Assembly: GCA_043758775.1 (NCBI GenBank)
Contig: JAYVMU010000008.1
Span: 1-56,193 of the forward strand
Direction of reading: 5' to 3'
Length of the DNA stretch: 56,193 nt
Source of the DNA: JACMMS01 sp043758775
Lineage (GTDB): Bacteria > Pseudomonadota > Gammaproteobacteria > Burkholderiales > Methylophilaceae
Shown piece after piece: positions 9,914-17,991 of the stretch. The notes under the pieces are model-generated. The model searched no databases and had not been told where the DNA came from. It was given only the letters and a program-made list of their open reading frames with translations. Position 1 is the first letter of the stretch. Each line of letters begins with the position of its first letter. The position numbers were made by a program, and so were the translations under genes.

Positions 9914-10963
9914 TTGAACTCAAATAATCCAGAACAAACTTCTATTAGCTACCGTGATGCGGGTGTAGATATGGAAGCGGGCGATGCGTTGATTGAAGAA
10001 ATTAAGCCTTATGCTAAGCGCACCATGCGACCAGAAGTGTTGGCAGGCATCGGCGGTTTTGGCTCGCTATTTGAAATGCCAAAGAAATTTAAAAATCCAG
10101 TATTAGTGTCTGGTACAGATGGCGTGGGTACTAAATTAAAATTGGCTTTTCAGCTTGATAAGCACGATACCGTGGGCATTGATTTAGTGGCCATGAGCGT
10201 GAATGATATTTTGGTGCAAGGCGCCGAACCACTATTTTTCCTCGATTATTTTGCCTGTGGCAAATTGGAAGTAGGTACCGCTGCTGCGGTAATTAAAGGT
10301 ATTGCCCAAGGTTGCGAGCAATCTGGGTGCGCTTTAGTCGGTGGTGAAACTGCCGAAATGCCAGGTATGTATCCAGCAGGTGAGTATGATTTAGCGGGTT
10401 TTGCGGTTGGTTGTGTGGATAAAGAAAATATCATCAATGGCACAACCATCGCCGCTGGTGACGTGGTGCTTGGCTTGGCTTCTAGTGGCGCACATTCCAA
10501 TGGTTACTCCTTGATTCGTAAGTTGATTGAAAAGTCAGGTATCGATATGAATGCGGATTTCCACGGCAAACCATTTAAAGATGTCGTAATGGCGCCCACA
10601 CGTATTTATGTCAAACCATTGTTGCAGCTAATTGCGGCAATGCCGGTAAAAGGCATGGCGCACATTACTGGCGGCGGTTTGACGGAAAACGTGCCACGTG
10701 TGTTGCCAGCAGGTTTAACTGCCGAAATTAAGCAAGGTAGCTGGGTAATGCCGCCATTGTTTAGCTGGCTACAACAGCAAGGCAATGTGACTGATACGGA
10801 AATGCATCGCACGTTTAACTGTGGTATCGGCATGGTGGTGATTATGTCTCAAGAAAGCGCAGTCGCTGCTAAAAGACTGCTTGAGCAAGCAGGTGAAATT
10901 GTGTCTGTCATTGGCTCTATCCGCGCACAACTAGCTGGGGAAGCGCCGACTATTGTTGTTTAG
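9914..10963 (+). CDS. purM: Phosphoribosylformylglycinamidine cyclo-ligase (AIR synthetase)
   Basis: Fifth step of purine synthesis: it closes FGAM to aminoimidazole ribotide using ATP. The 349-residue sequence has the N-terminal SYRDAGVD motif, the glycine-rich GGFGSLFE segment, the DGVGTKLK loop and the conserved NDILVQGAEPLFFLDY block. The proposed start is TTG at 9914, with only a weak purine-rich region upstream. In many relatives purN follows directly; here the next gene is a DUF3108 protein instead. Confidence 0.96.
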   Translation: MNSNNPEQTSISYRDAGVDMEAGDALIEEIKPYAKRTMRPEVLAGIGGFGSLFEMPKKFKNPVLVSGTDGVGTKLKLAFQLDKHDTVGIDLVAMSVNDILVQGAEPLFFLDYFACGKLEVGTAAAVIKGIAQGCEQSGCALVGGETAEMPGMYPAGEYDLAGFAVGCVDKENIINGTTIAAGDVVLGLASSGAHSNGYSLIRKLIEKSGIDMNADFHGKPFKDVVMAPTRIYVKPLLQLIAAMPVKGMAHITGGGLTENVPRVLPAGLTAEIKQGSWVMPPLFSWLQQQGNVTDTEMHRTFNCGIGMVVIMSQESAVAAKRLLEQAGEIVSVIGSIRAQLAGEAPTIVV

Positions 10964-11047
10964 TTAACGGCATAAAGCCAGCGAAACGATACTTTTGAGT
11001 GTTAATCTAAGCTCTGCTTCATTCATCATTAGGATTCGATACCCAAC

Positions 11048-11791
11048 ATGTTAAAAACTATCATCCGCTGTACTTTTATGCTGACATTCTTGACTGTGGG
11101 GTTGGTTGATGCTGAGCCCAAAGCCACACATCCCAAACAGATTAATCTGGTCTATGATGTCACTCGAAATGGTCAGCCGTTCGCCACCGTCACCGAGAGT
11201 TATAAGCAATCTGAACATCAATATCACATCGTGAGCGTTACCAAAGGCCTTGGTGTCTATGCTTTACTCGGTGAACGTAAATTGACCAGTGACGGTGTTG
11301 TGACGGCAGAGGGCTTGAAGCCCAATCACTTTGAATTACGCCAAGGTGATAACGCTAAAAAATGGCTGGCCACGGATTTTGACTGGGTAAATAACAAGCT
11401 GAATATGACCATAAAAGATGCAGTTGAAACAGCGCCGCTGTTAACTGGTACGCAGGATTTAGTCAGTTATCTGTATCAATTTATGTTTGAATCATTGGCT
11501 AAAAACAATCAAGCAGACATAGTCATTAATGTTGCGACAGGTAAAAAACTTAAACCTTATACGTTTAAAGTGGCTACGCATGACGAAACGCTGACGCTGG
11601 CTGCAGGTAGTTTTAAAAGCACGCAATTAAGTAGCGTGCAAGAAAATAATCAGGAAAATAGTGATGCGAGCAGAGATGATAGGCAGATTTGGTTAGCTAA
11701 TGAGCAATACAATTTACCTATTCGTTTGATTATGCATGATGGCAAAGGCGGCGTAATAGAACAAAATCTTAAGAGCCTACAATTTGAGTAA
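11048..11791 (+). CDS. DUF3108 periplasmic protein, copy 1
   Basis: A 247-residue protein of unknown function. An N-terminal signal peptide (about 1-22, ending VGLVDA) is followed by a single DUF3108 domain, predicted mainly beta-strand. Shared landmarks with the next gene are the TS.G....GL.P..F motif, FDW.N, G.QDL.S..YQ.MF, and a C-terminal WLA....LP.R/K block. A periplasmic location is expected. It lies between purM and a longer paralogue in one run of same-strand genes. I do not assign a function. Confidence 0.8.
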   Translation: MLKTIIRCTFMLTFLTVGLVDAEPKATHPKQINLVYDVTRNGQPFATVTESYKQSEHQYHIVSVTKGLGVYALLGERKLTSDGVVTAEGLKPNHFELRQGDNAKKWLATDFDWVNNKLNMTIKDAVETAPLLTGTQDLVSYLYQFMFESLAKNNQADIVINVATGKKLKPYTFKVATHDETLTLAAGSFKSTQLSSVQENNQENSDASRDDRQIWLANEQYNLPIRLIMHDGKGGVIEQNLKSLQFE

Positions 11792-11848
11792 ACGGTTTGA
11801 TTCTGCATGCCAATTATGCAGATGAATTACTCAGATCTATTTGTATAA

Positions 11849-12928
11849 ATGAATCCTATAACCACATTTACTCGTAACATTAGTTATAGACGTATGGCGA
11901 TTGCTGTACTAGTTTCAGTGTTTTTGCATGTAGTATTGTTTGGCGATATTAGCTGGAAATTGCCAGATCTTCATGACAATACTACTGTGATTGAGGCGCA
12001 AATTGTTCAGCGAGTGCCGCCAAAGTTGCAAAATATGAAGCCAGTGTCAAAAGCGCCAGTACCAGTAAAAGTTAAGCCTGCTGTGCATAAAAAAGTAGTT
12101 GTACCTATAGAGGAGCCACCAGTTGAATCCCAGCTCGATACTGCGACTGCACCTTCACCTGAACTCGGACCTAGCCCTAGTCGCACAGATGACCGCGATG
12201 CACCGACTGAATATATTGCACCACCAGCCGCCGAGCCAATTCAGGTTCCTGCCGATGACCCAGCACCTAAACCTTACACCTATGTTGTGACGGAGTTTGA
12301 TGCAAAACGTGTTCAAGATGCTAGTGCGGCGGGCACTCTTAAGATTACTTATCAAGTATTGCCTAACCAGCGTTATTTATTGCGTAGCGAGATGAACGGC
12401 AAAGGACTGCTGGCACTTTTTGTCAAGCAAAGAACATTGACCAGTGAAGGTTTGCTGACAGATCAAGGTTTGCAGCCATTAAATTTTAAGTATCAAGTAG
12501 AAAATAATAAAGAAAAAAGTACCATTACTGTCTTTGACTGGCAGAATAAAACCGTTACTTTTCAATCTAGTAAAGGTGACAAGAGTGTGCCATTGCCAGA
12601 TGGTGCACAGGATTTATTGAGCTTTATGTATCAATCCATGTTTGTACCACCTTTGAATGAGGTCAGATTTAATGTCACAAATGGTAAGGCAATGCATGCG
12701 TATGATTATGAGTTTAATGGTGAAGAAACCATCACTACAAAAATCGGCCAACTTAATACCATACATTTACATAGAACCAATGACGATGGGGATGAGATAA
12801 TAGACCTTTGGTTAGCAACAGATTATTTGTATTTGCCAGTTAAAATAATGCAAACCAATAAAAAAGGCACGGTAGAACTATTCATCACCCGCTTAAGTAC
12901 AGCAGCACCAGCTGAAGCATCACATTAG
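11849..12928 (+). CDS. DUF3108 protein with TonB-like N-terminus, copy 2
   Basis: A 359-residue paralogue of the preceding gene. It starts with a short cytoplasmic tail and one membrane anchor (about 15-33). A Pro/Val/Lys-rich stretch follows (about 50-140, with KPVSKAPVPVKVKP-like repeats and later Pro/Ala-rich sequence), like the periplasm-spanning part of TonB. The DUF3108 domain occupies about 145-355. The domain therefore appears tethered to the inner membrane on an extended linker, whereas copy 1 is probably released. Function unknown. It ends 23 bases before the rRNA methyltransferase gene. Confidence 0.8.
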   Translation: MNPITTFTRNISYRRMAIAVLVSVFLHVVLFGDISWKLPDLHDNTTVIEAQIVQRVPPKLQNMKPVSKAPVPVKVKPAVHKKVVVPIEEPPVESQLDTATAPSPELGPSPSRTDDRDAPTEYIAPPAAEPIQVPADDPAPKPYTYVVTEFDAKRVQDASAAGTLKITYQVLPNQRYLLRSEMNGKGLLALFVKQRTLTSEGLLTDQGLQPLNFKYQVENNKEKSTITVFDWQNKTVTFQSSKGDKSVPLPDGAQDLLSFMYQSMFVPPLNEVRFNVTNGKAMHAYDYEFNGEETITTKIGQLNTIHLHRTNDDGDEIIDLWLATDYLYLPVKIMQTNKKGTVELFITRLSTAAPAEASH

Positions 12929-12951
12929 AAGCCCTGAAAGTATTTGATACT

Positions 12952-14466
12952 ATGATTAACGCCAATTTACTCCGTCAAGCCGCTATGTTGTTGACGAACA
13001 TACTCGATTTTAATAGCCCAGCGGATGCTAAATTGAGCGAGTTTTTTAAAAATAACCGCGATTTAGGCACAAAGGAACGCGCTTTTGTTGCGGAATCTGT
13101 CTATGGCGTATTACGTCGCTTACGTTTTTTAAGTACGGTGACTGCAAACGAAGAAAATGACCCAGATGACGCACGTAAACTTATTCTGGCGTGGTTGTTG
13201 CGCATACAAGGCATGAGTTTGCGTGAGTTGGATACGATATTGACTGAGCAACAAAAGGAGTGGGCAATTACCATTAAAGCTAAAAGTACCGATGGTATAC
13301 CGTTGGCAGTGCAGGCTGATGTCCGTGACTGGCTATGGGATAAATTAGTCGCACAATATGGTGAGACGGAAGCCCTGAAAATCGCACGCAGCATGCACGA
13401 AAATGCCAGTCTGGATTTGCGCGTGAACACGATTAAAGCGACACGCGAAGAAACCTTGCAAAAACTCATCGCTGAAAATACCTCTGGCCTGACCAATATT
13501 GAGCTAACGCCGTATTCGCCAATTGGCATCCGCATGCCACAACGCTTAAATATAAGTCGTCATGTGCTGTTTACCGAAGGCAAGATTGAAGTGCAGGACG
13601 AAGGCAGTCAGATCTTAGCGCATTTAGTTGCACCTAAGCGCGGCATGATGGTGGCCGATTTCTGTGCGGGTGCCGGTGGTAAAACTTTGGCATTAGGTGC
13701 ATTAATGCGCAATACCGGTCGTTTATATGCGTTTGATATTTCAGAAAAACGCCTCAATAATTTAGGTAAACGCCTGAAGCGTTCAGGCTTGTCTAACTTA
13801 CATGCGCAAGTGATTACTAGTGAAAATGACCCTAAGTTAAAGCGCCTCAATGGTAAGTTTGATCGCGTGTTAGTAGATGCGCCATGTACCGGATTAGGCA
13901 CATTGCGCCGTAATCCAGATTTAAAATGGCGCCAAATGCCACAAGATGTCACCGAACTGACGCAAAAGCAAACCGTGATTTTGGCACGCGCAGCCAAACT
14001 GGTAAAAGCTGGCGGACGCCTGGTTTATTCAACGTGCAGTTTGCTTAGCGACGAGAATGAACACATTGCCGAAGCTTTTTTGAGCACACATCCTGATTAC
14101 ACTTTGCTGAATGCTGCTGAAATATTAGCGCAAAATCAGATTAATCTAGATACAGGGCCTATGTTGAAATTGTTGCCACATTTACATAATACGGATGGTT
14201 TTTTTGCTGCAGTGTTTGAGCGTAAAGCGGCAGGCGTGGAAAACAAATCTGCAGAAAAAACAATAGAGGGTTTAGCTTCGGCTGAGATTTCGGATGCAGT
14301 TGAACCGGCAGAACCAGTTGTTGAAGATATTCCAGAAGAAAAAGCTGCAAAAAAAACAGTTAAAAAAGTGGCTAAGACAGCTTTAGAAAAAACAGCTAAA
14401 GAGCCAAAAGAGAAAGCTGTTAAAAAGACTGTTGTAAAAACGACTAAGAAAAAAGCCGAAAAGTAA
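12952..14466 (+). CDS. rsmB: RsmB/NOL1-NOP2 family rRNA (cytosine-C5) methyltransferase
   Basis: S-adenosylmethionine-dependent RNA m5C methyltransferase. The N-terminal NusB-like helical part precedes a Rossmann domain with the SAM loop ADFCAGAGGKT, the first catalytic cysteine in DAPCTG (about residue 312), and the second in YSTCS. This two-cysteine layout is diagnostic of the family. Unusually, about 70 extra residues follow the enzyme, first acidic (VEPAEPVVEDIPEE) and then Lys/Ala/Thr-rich, histone H1-like. Total length is 504 residues, against about 430 in E. coli RsmB. The exact target cytosine is inferred only by family. Confidence 0.87.
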   Translation: MINANLLRQAAMLLTNILDFNSPADAKLSEFFKNNRDLGTKERAFVAESVYGVLRRLRFLSTVTANEENDPDDARKLILAWLLRIQGMSLRELDTILTEQQKEWAITIKAKSTDGIPLAVQADVRDWLWDKLVAQYGETEALKIARSMHENASLDLRVNTIKATREETLQKLIAENTSGLTNIELTPYSPIGIRMPQRLNISRHVLFTEGKIEVQDEGSQILAHLVAPKRGMMVADFCAGAGGKTLALGALMRNTGRLYAFDISEKRLNNLGKRLKRSGLSNLHAQVITSENDPKLKRLNGKFDRVLVDAPCTGLGTLRRNPDLKWRQMPQDVTELTQKQTVILARAAKLVKAGGRLVYSTCSLLSDENEHIAEAFLSTHPDYTLLNAAEILAQNQINLDTGPMLKLLPHLHNTDGFFAAVFERKAAGVENKSAEKTIEGLASAEISDAVEPAEPVVEDIPEEKAAKKTVKKVAKTALEKTAKEPKEKAVKKTVVKTTKKKAEK

Positions 14467-14487
14467 GCCCAAAAGACTCCTGAGCAT

Positions 14488-15735
14488 ATGAAGCTGCCTT
14501 CACTCAATCTACAAATCCTAATTGGTGCATTTGTTGGCGTTGTTGGTGGTTTGTATTTGAGCCGCTTTGGAGTGGAGGCTCCCATTAGAATCAACAGTCT
14601 TTACGCGGCTGGCATTGCCAGCAATCTGTTTGTTGATATGCTCAAGATGATTTTAATTCCGCTGGTATTTTGTTCTATCGCAGTGGGTATTGCTAACTTA
14701 AGACAGCATCGACAGATTCATCGCGTATGGGTGACCACGCTTATATTCTTTATAAGCTCTATGGCAATCGCCATTGTTTTAGCGTTGGTAGCAGCCAATT
14801 ACTTTAAACCCGGACATGGTTTGCATTTGGCCATGTTTGCGGATGCCATGCAAGCGTTTGAGGCTAAACAGATGCCATTGCCCGAATTTGTCGCACATTT
14901 TTTGCACGGCTTATTCATTAATCCATTTGCTGCCTTATCACAAGGTAATGTGCTGGCCGTGGTTGTGTTTGCCTTAATCTTAGGCATCGCGCTAGTGATG
15001 GGTGGTGAGCGTTATAAAAATATACTTGCTTTGTTGCAGGAGTTATTAGAGCTCACCATGCGTATTGTCGGCTGGGTGATGTATTTAGCGCCATTAGGCA
15101 TTGCTGCGCTGTTAACTAGGCTCGTCGCGACGCAAGATATGACGATGTTAGGCAGTTTAGGCAAATTCGTTGCGGTTATAGTGGGTACTACGCTATTCCA
15201 TGGCGCAGTAGTTTTGCCGCTGATTTTATATTGCTTTACCGGTAAATCACCCTTGTGGTTTTGGCGTGGTGCACGCGAGGCTTTAGTGACGGCTTTTGCT
15301 ACGAGTTCCAGTTCGGCAACACTACCCGTTACATTACGTTGTGTGACGCAATATTTACATGTTAAGCCAGAAATTGCAGGTTTTGTTGTGCCTCTAGGCG
15401 CTACCATTAATATGGATGGTACTGCCCTTTATGAAGCAGCAGCAGCGTTATTTATTGCAAACTTAGCCGGTATTGATCTCAATCTGACGCAGCAGCTCAT
15501 TGTGTTCTTTACTGCCATGATAGGTGCGATGGGTGCGCCTGGTATACCTAGCGCAGGCATGGTGACCATGGTGATGGTGTTGCAGTCAGTTGGGCTGCCT
15601 GCCGAAGCTATCGCCATTTTACTGCCAATGGATAGGCTACTAGATACGATACGTACTACGGTCAACGTAGAAGGTGATATGGTGGGGAGTTTGGTGGTGC
15701 AGAAATTGGTCGCTTACAAACTGGAGCCGCAATAA
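14488..15735 (+). CDS. Dicarboxylate/amino acid:cation symporter (GltP/DctA family)
   Basis: Secondary transporter of 415 residues with eight membrane helices and two re-entrant loops. The family signatures are present: a serine-rich loop (ATSSSSATLPVTL), the GATINMDGTALYEA segment of helix 7, and GAMGAPGIPSAGMV in hairpin 2. Members import C4-dicarboxylates or glutamate/aspartate with Na+ or H+. The sequence does not decide the substrate. In an obligate C1 user this would be a nutrient scavenger rather than a main carbon route. It is 21 bases downstream of rsmB. Confidence 0.9.
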   Translation: MKLPSLNLQILIGAFVGVVGGLYLSRFGVEAPIRINSLYAAGIASNLFVDMLKMILIPLVFCSIAVGIANLRQHRQIHRVWVTTLIFFISSMAIAIVLALVAANYFKPGHGLHLAMFADAMQAFEAKQMPLPEFVAHFLHGLFINPFAALSQGNVLAVVVFALILGIALVMGGERYKNILALLQELLELTMRIVGWVMYLAPLGIAALLTRLVATQDMTMLGSLGKFVAVIVGTTLFHGAVVLPLILYCFTGKSPLWFWRGAREALVTAFATSSSSATLPVTLRCVTQYLHVKPEIAGFVVPLGATINMDGTALYEAAAALFIANLAGIDLNLTQQLIVFFTAMIGAMGAPGIPSAGMVTMVMVLQSVGLPAEAIAILLPMDRLLDTIRTTVNVEGDMVGSLVVQKLVAYKLEPQ

Positions 15736-15736
15736 A

Positions 15737-16291
15737 TTGTTAGAAAGGCCAAGCCAATCTGCTGGGGCATTAACGTTAAAATTTCGTGATGCAATAGTAG
15801 ACGAAGCGCCACAAATCGCTGCTCTAGTGAATGCTGCTTATCGTGGAGAGTCAAGTAAACAGGGCTGGACGACAGAAGCCCATATATTAGACGGCCTTAG
15901 AACCAGTACACATGAAATTCAACAGTTGATTCAAGCGGAAAATTCAAAAATTATTATGTGTACGCAAGGTGCTGTGTTGATAGGCGCGGTACATGTTCAT
16001 AAAACTCATGATACTGCGCATATCGGTATGTTTGTGGTGAAGCCTCAATTACAGAATTTGAGTATTGGTAAACAACTTTTGACTGTCGCTGAATCCACTG
16101 CACTACAGGCGTGGCAGGTAAACAAGTTTGTTATGCTAGTCATTACTATTCGACATGAGCTGATTGCTTTTTATGAGCGTCGTGGTTACAAGGGTACTGG
16201 TATATTGCAGGTGTTTCCTGTTAACCCTAAGTTTTGGATGCCTAAAGTTGCAGGGCTGAAGTTAGAGAGGTTTGAGAAGCCCGTGGAATAA
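15737..16291 (+). CDS. GNAT family N-acetyltransferase
   Basis: A protein of about 184 residues with the GNAT fold. It has an N-terminal strand-helix (FRDAIVDEAPQIAALVNAAY), a central IGMFVVKPQLQNLSIGKQLL acetyl-CoA-binding segment, and the late ITIRHELIAFYERRGY block. The frame is open upstream into the symporter gene (ATG at 15674). I chose TTG at 15737 because it starts one base after the symporter stop and has GGAG ten bases before it, suggesting translational coupling. The substrate is unknown. Confidence 0.82.
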   Translation: MLERPSQSAGALTLKFRDAIVDEAPQIAALVNAAYRGESSKQGWTTEAHILDGLRTSTHEIQQLIQAENSKIIMCTQGAVLIGAVHVHKTHDTAHIGMFVVKPQLQNLSIGKQLLTVAESTALQAWQVNKFVMLVITIRHELIAFYERRGYKGTGILQVFPVNPKFWMPKVAGLKLERFEKPVE

Positions 16292-16325
16292 AGCAAGTTT
16301 ATTTTTGCTATGACTTAGATTTAAC

Positions 16326-16874
16326 TTATGTTAGTTTAGCCCAATCAAAATAAGATCCAGGATCAGTCTTGCGACCTGGCGCAATGTCTGAGTGGCCAAC
16401 TACCTCATCAATGTCATAGGTTTGTTTCAGCGCAGTGACTAATATTTTAAGCGTCTGGTATTGCGCACTTTCAAAAACATCAAAATCGCTGCCTTCTAGC
16501 TCAATGCCAATAGAGAAATCATTGCAACGTGGAATGCCTTTCCAATTCGATGCCCCCGCATGCCATGCACGTTCTAAGCAAGACACAAACTGCACTAACT
16601 CACCATCGCGACGAATTAAGAAATGTGACGATACTTTTAAGGTATGAATCTCTGCATAGTATGGGTGTTCATGTGGGTCAAGCTGATTAGTGAATAATTG
16701 AGCGATGCCATTGCCGCCGTACTGCTGTGGCGGCAGACTGATGTTATGGATGACTATAAGCGAGATTTTTTCGCCATCAGGTCGAGCATCATGATTAGGT
16801 GAGGCAATTTGTGTCGCACTGCTGGCGTAGCCTGCTGCATTGATAATGAGATGCATATTCATATTCATATTCAT
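16326..16874 (-). CDS. ampD: 1,6-anhydro-N-acetylmuramyl-L-alanine amidase AmpD
   Basis: Cytoplasmic zinc amidase that cleaves the peptide from anhydromuramyl muropeptides during cell-wall recycling. Candidate zinc ligands are visible: His in VIHNISLP, His in VGHSDIAPGR, and Asp in KTDPG. The substrate-binding SPNHDARPDG segment is also present. The start is unusual: four in-frame ATG codons lie inside an AATATG hexanucleotide repeat (first ATG at 16874, last at 16856), and a TTG is available at 16883. No signal peptide is seen. In species with an inducible AmpC, AmpD loss raises beta-lactamase; no ampC is in this window. Confidence 0.92.
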   Translation of the reverse strand: MNMNMNMHLIINAAGYASSATQIASPNHDARPDGEKISLIVIHNISLPPQQYGGNGIAQLFTNQLDPHEHPYYAEIHTLKVSSHFLIRRDGELVQFVSCLERAWHAGASNWKGIPRCNDFSIGIELEGSDFDVFESAQYQTLKILVTALKQTYDIDEVVGHSDIAPGRKTDPGSYFDWAKLT

Positions 16875-16877
16875 ATT
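16854..16877 (-). repeat. Four tandem AATATG hexamers at the ampD start
   Basis: The plus strand reads CATATT four times without interruption. On the ampD strand this is (AATATG)x4, encoding Asn-Met repeats and providing four possible start codons. Copy-number change would alter the spacing between ribosome-binding site and start by six bases without shifting the frame. Confidence 0.9.
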
Positions 16878-16982
16878 GATCAATTGTTTGTTTAATTCCC
16901 TACTTGATTAACACACTAGCATGGCTTAATCCGATAAAATTAGCACACATTTTTAATGGCGTCATGCTTAAGGCTTAATACG

Positions 16983-17984
16983 ATGGTTTTCGCACAGCTT
17001 CTTCTTATGCTCTTTGTGATTCTAATCGCAGCTGAGGTATTTACCAATGCGTTGGAGCATTTGGGTGAGAGATTAGGTATTTCAGAAGGTGTGACTGGCT
17101 CAGTTTTTGCCGCAGTTGGCACGGCCTTACCCGAAACCTCCGTGCCTTTACTCGCCATATTTGCTGGAACTCAAAATGCGCATACTAACGAAGAAATAAG
17201 CGTAGGAGCCATTTTAGGCGCTCCATTAATGCTAGCAACCTTATCCATATGTTTAATGGCTTTATCTGTGTGGAAACGTCGTGGTACGCAAGGTAATCTG
17301 CGGCCAGAGCGCACGGGGCTTACGCGTGATCTGAACTTTTTTATAGCAGCTTTCGCATTTGCCGCACTAGCTTTATATATTCCGCATGAGCTTTCTTTCG
17401 TACGCTACGGTATTGGTATTGGCATGATTTTAATTTACGTCGCTTATGTAATCATTACTATCCGCGCTTCAAAAGGCTTGGTAAAAGACGGTCATGCGAC
17501 TGAAGCCGAAGGCATAATGTTTTTATGCAAGATCGGACTACCTAATAATATGCTGGTGATATTAATGCAACTGACACTAGGTCTGGCTTTGTTGCTAGGA
17601 GGCGCTAAAGGATTTATTAATGGCATAGAGGAAGCTTCACATATCATCGGTATTTCAGCATTGATGCTGTCCTTATTGATTATCCCAATTGCGACCGAGC
17701 TCCCAGAAAAGGTAAACAGTATCTTGTGGATACGTAAAGGCAAGGACACGCTAGCGTTTGGCAATATTACCGGTGCCATGGTGTTTCAAGGCACTTTATT
17801 ACCTGCGATTGGTATAATGTTAACGTCGTGGCAGCCTAGGCAAGAGATAATCTGGGGTATTGCGATTACATTAGTAGCGGCGATTTGGCTGCGTTATTTA
17901 ATGGCTAAAGGCGGCATCAAAATCTGGCATTTGATGGTGAATGGCGCGTTATACGTGGCTTACCTAATTATTGCACTATCTTAA
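16983..17984 (+). CDS. Sodium/calcium-type cation antiporter (CaCA family)
   Basis: Inner-membrane antiporter of about 333 residues with ten hydrophobic segments arranged as two homologous halves. Each half carries an acidic signature region: GTALPETSVPL in the first and PIATELPEKVNSI in the second. This is the inverted-repeat architecture of YrbG/NCX exchangers. The ion pair is not decidable from sequence. ATG at 16983 puts AAGG about ten bases upstream; ATG at 16956 would add nine residues. The gene sits between ampD and pilR, pointing towards pilR. Confidence 0.85.
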   Translation: MVFAQLLLMLFVILIAAEVFTNALEHLGERLGISEGVTGSVFAAVGTALPETSVPLLAIFAGTQNAHTNEEISVGAILGAPLMLATLSICLMALSVWKRRGTQGNLRPERTGLTRDLNFFIAAFAFAALALYIPHELSFVRYGIGIGMILIYVAYVIITIRASKGLVKDGHATEAEGIMFLCKIGLPNNMLVILMQLTLGLALLLGGAKGFINGIEEASHIIGISALMLSLLIIPIATELPEKVNSILWIRKGKDTLAFGNITGAMVFQGTLLPAIGIMLTSWQPRQEIIWGIAITLVAAIWLRYLMAKGGIKIWHLMVNGALYVAYLIIALS

Positions 17985-17991
17985 AGCTGGC

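Noticed and set aside
13101..14594. Long antisense open frames opposite the rRNA methyltransferase (up to about 150 codons)
   Set aside because: The sense frame carries clear methyltransferase motifs. The antisense frames show no domain pattern or ribosome-binding site and reflect codon bias, notably the Lys/Ala tail.
16854..16877. On/off phase variation of ampD by the hexamer repeat
   Set aside because: The unit is six bases, so slippage cannot shift the frame; only spacing or N-terminal length changes.
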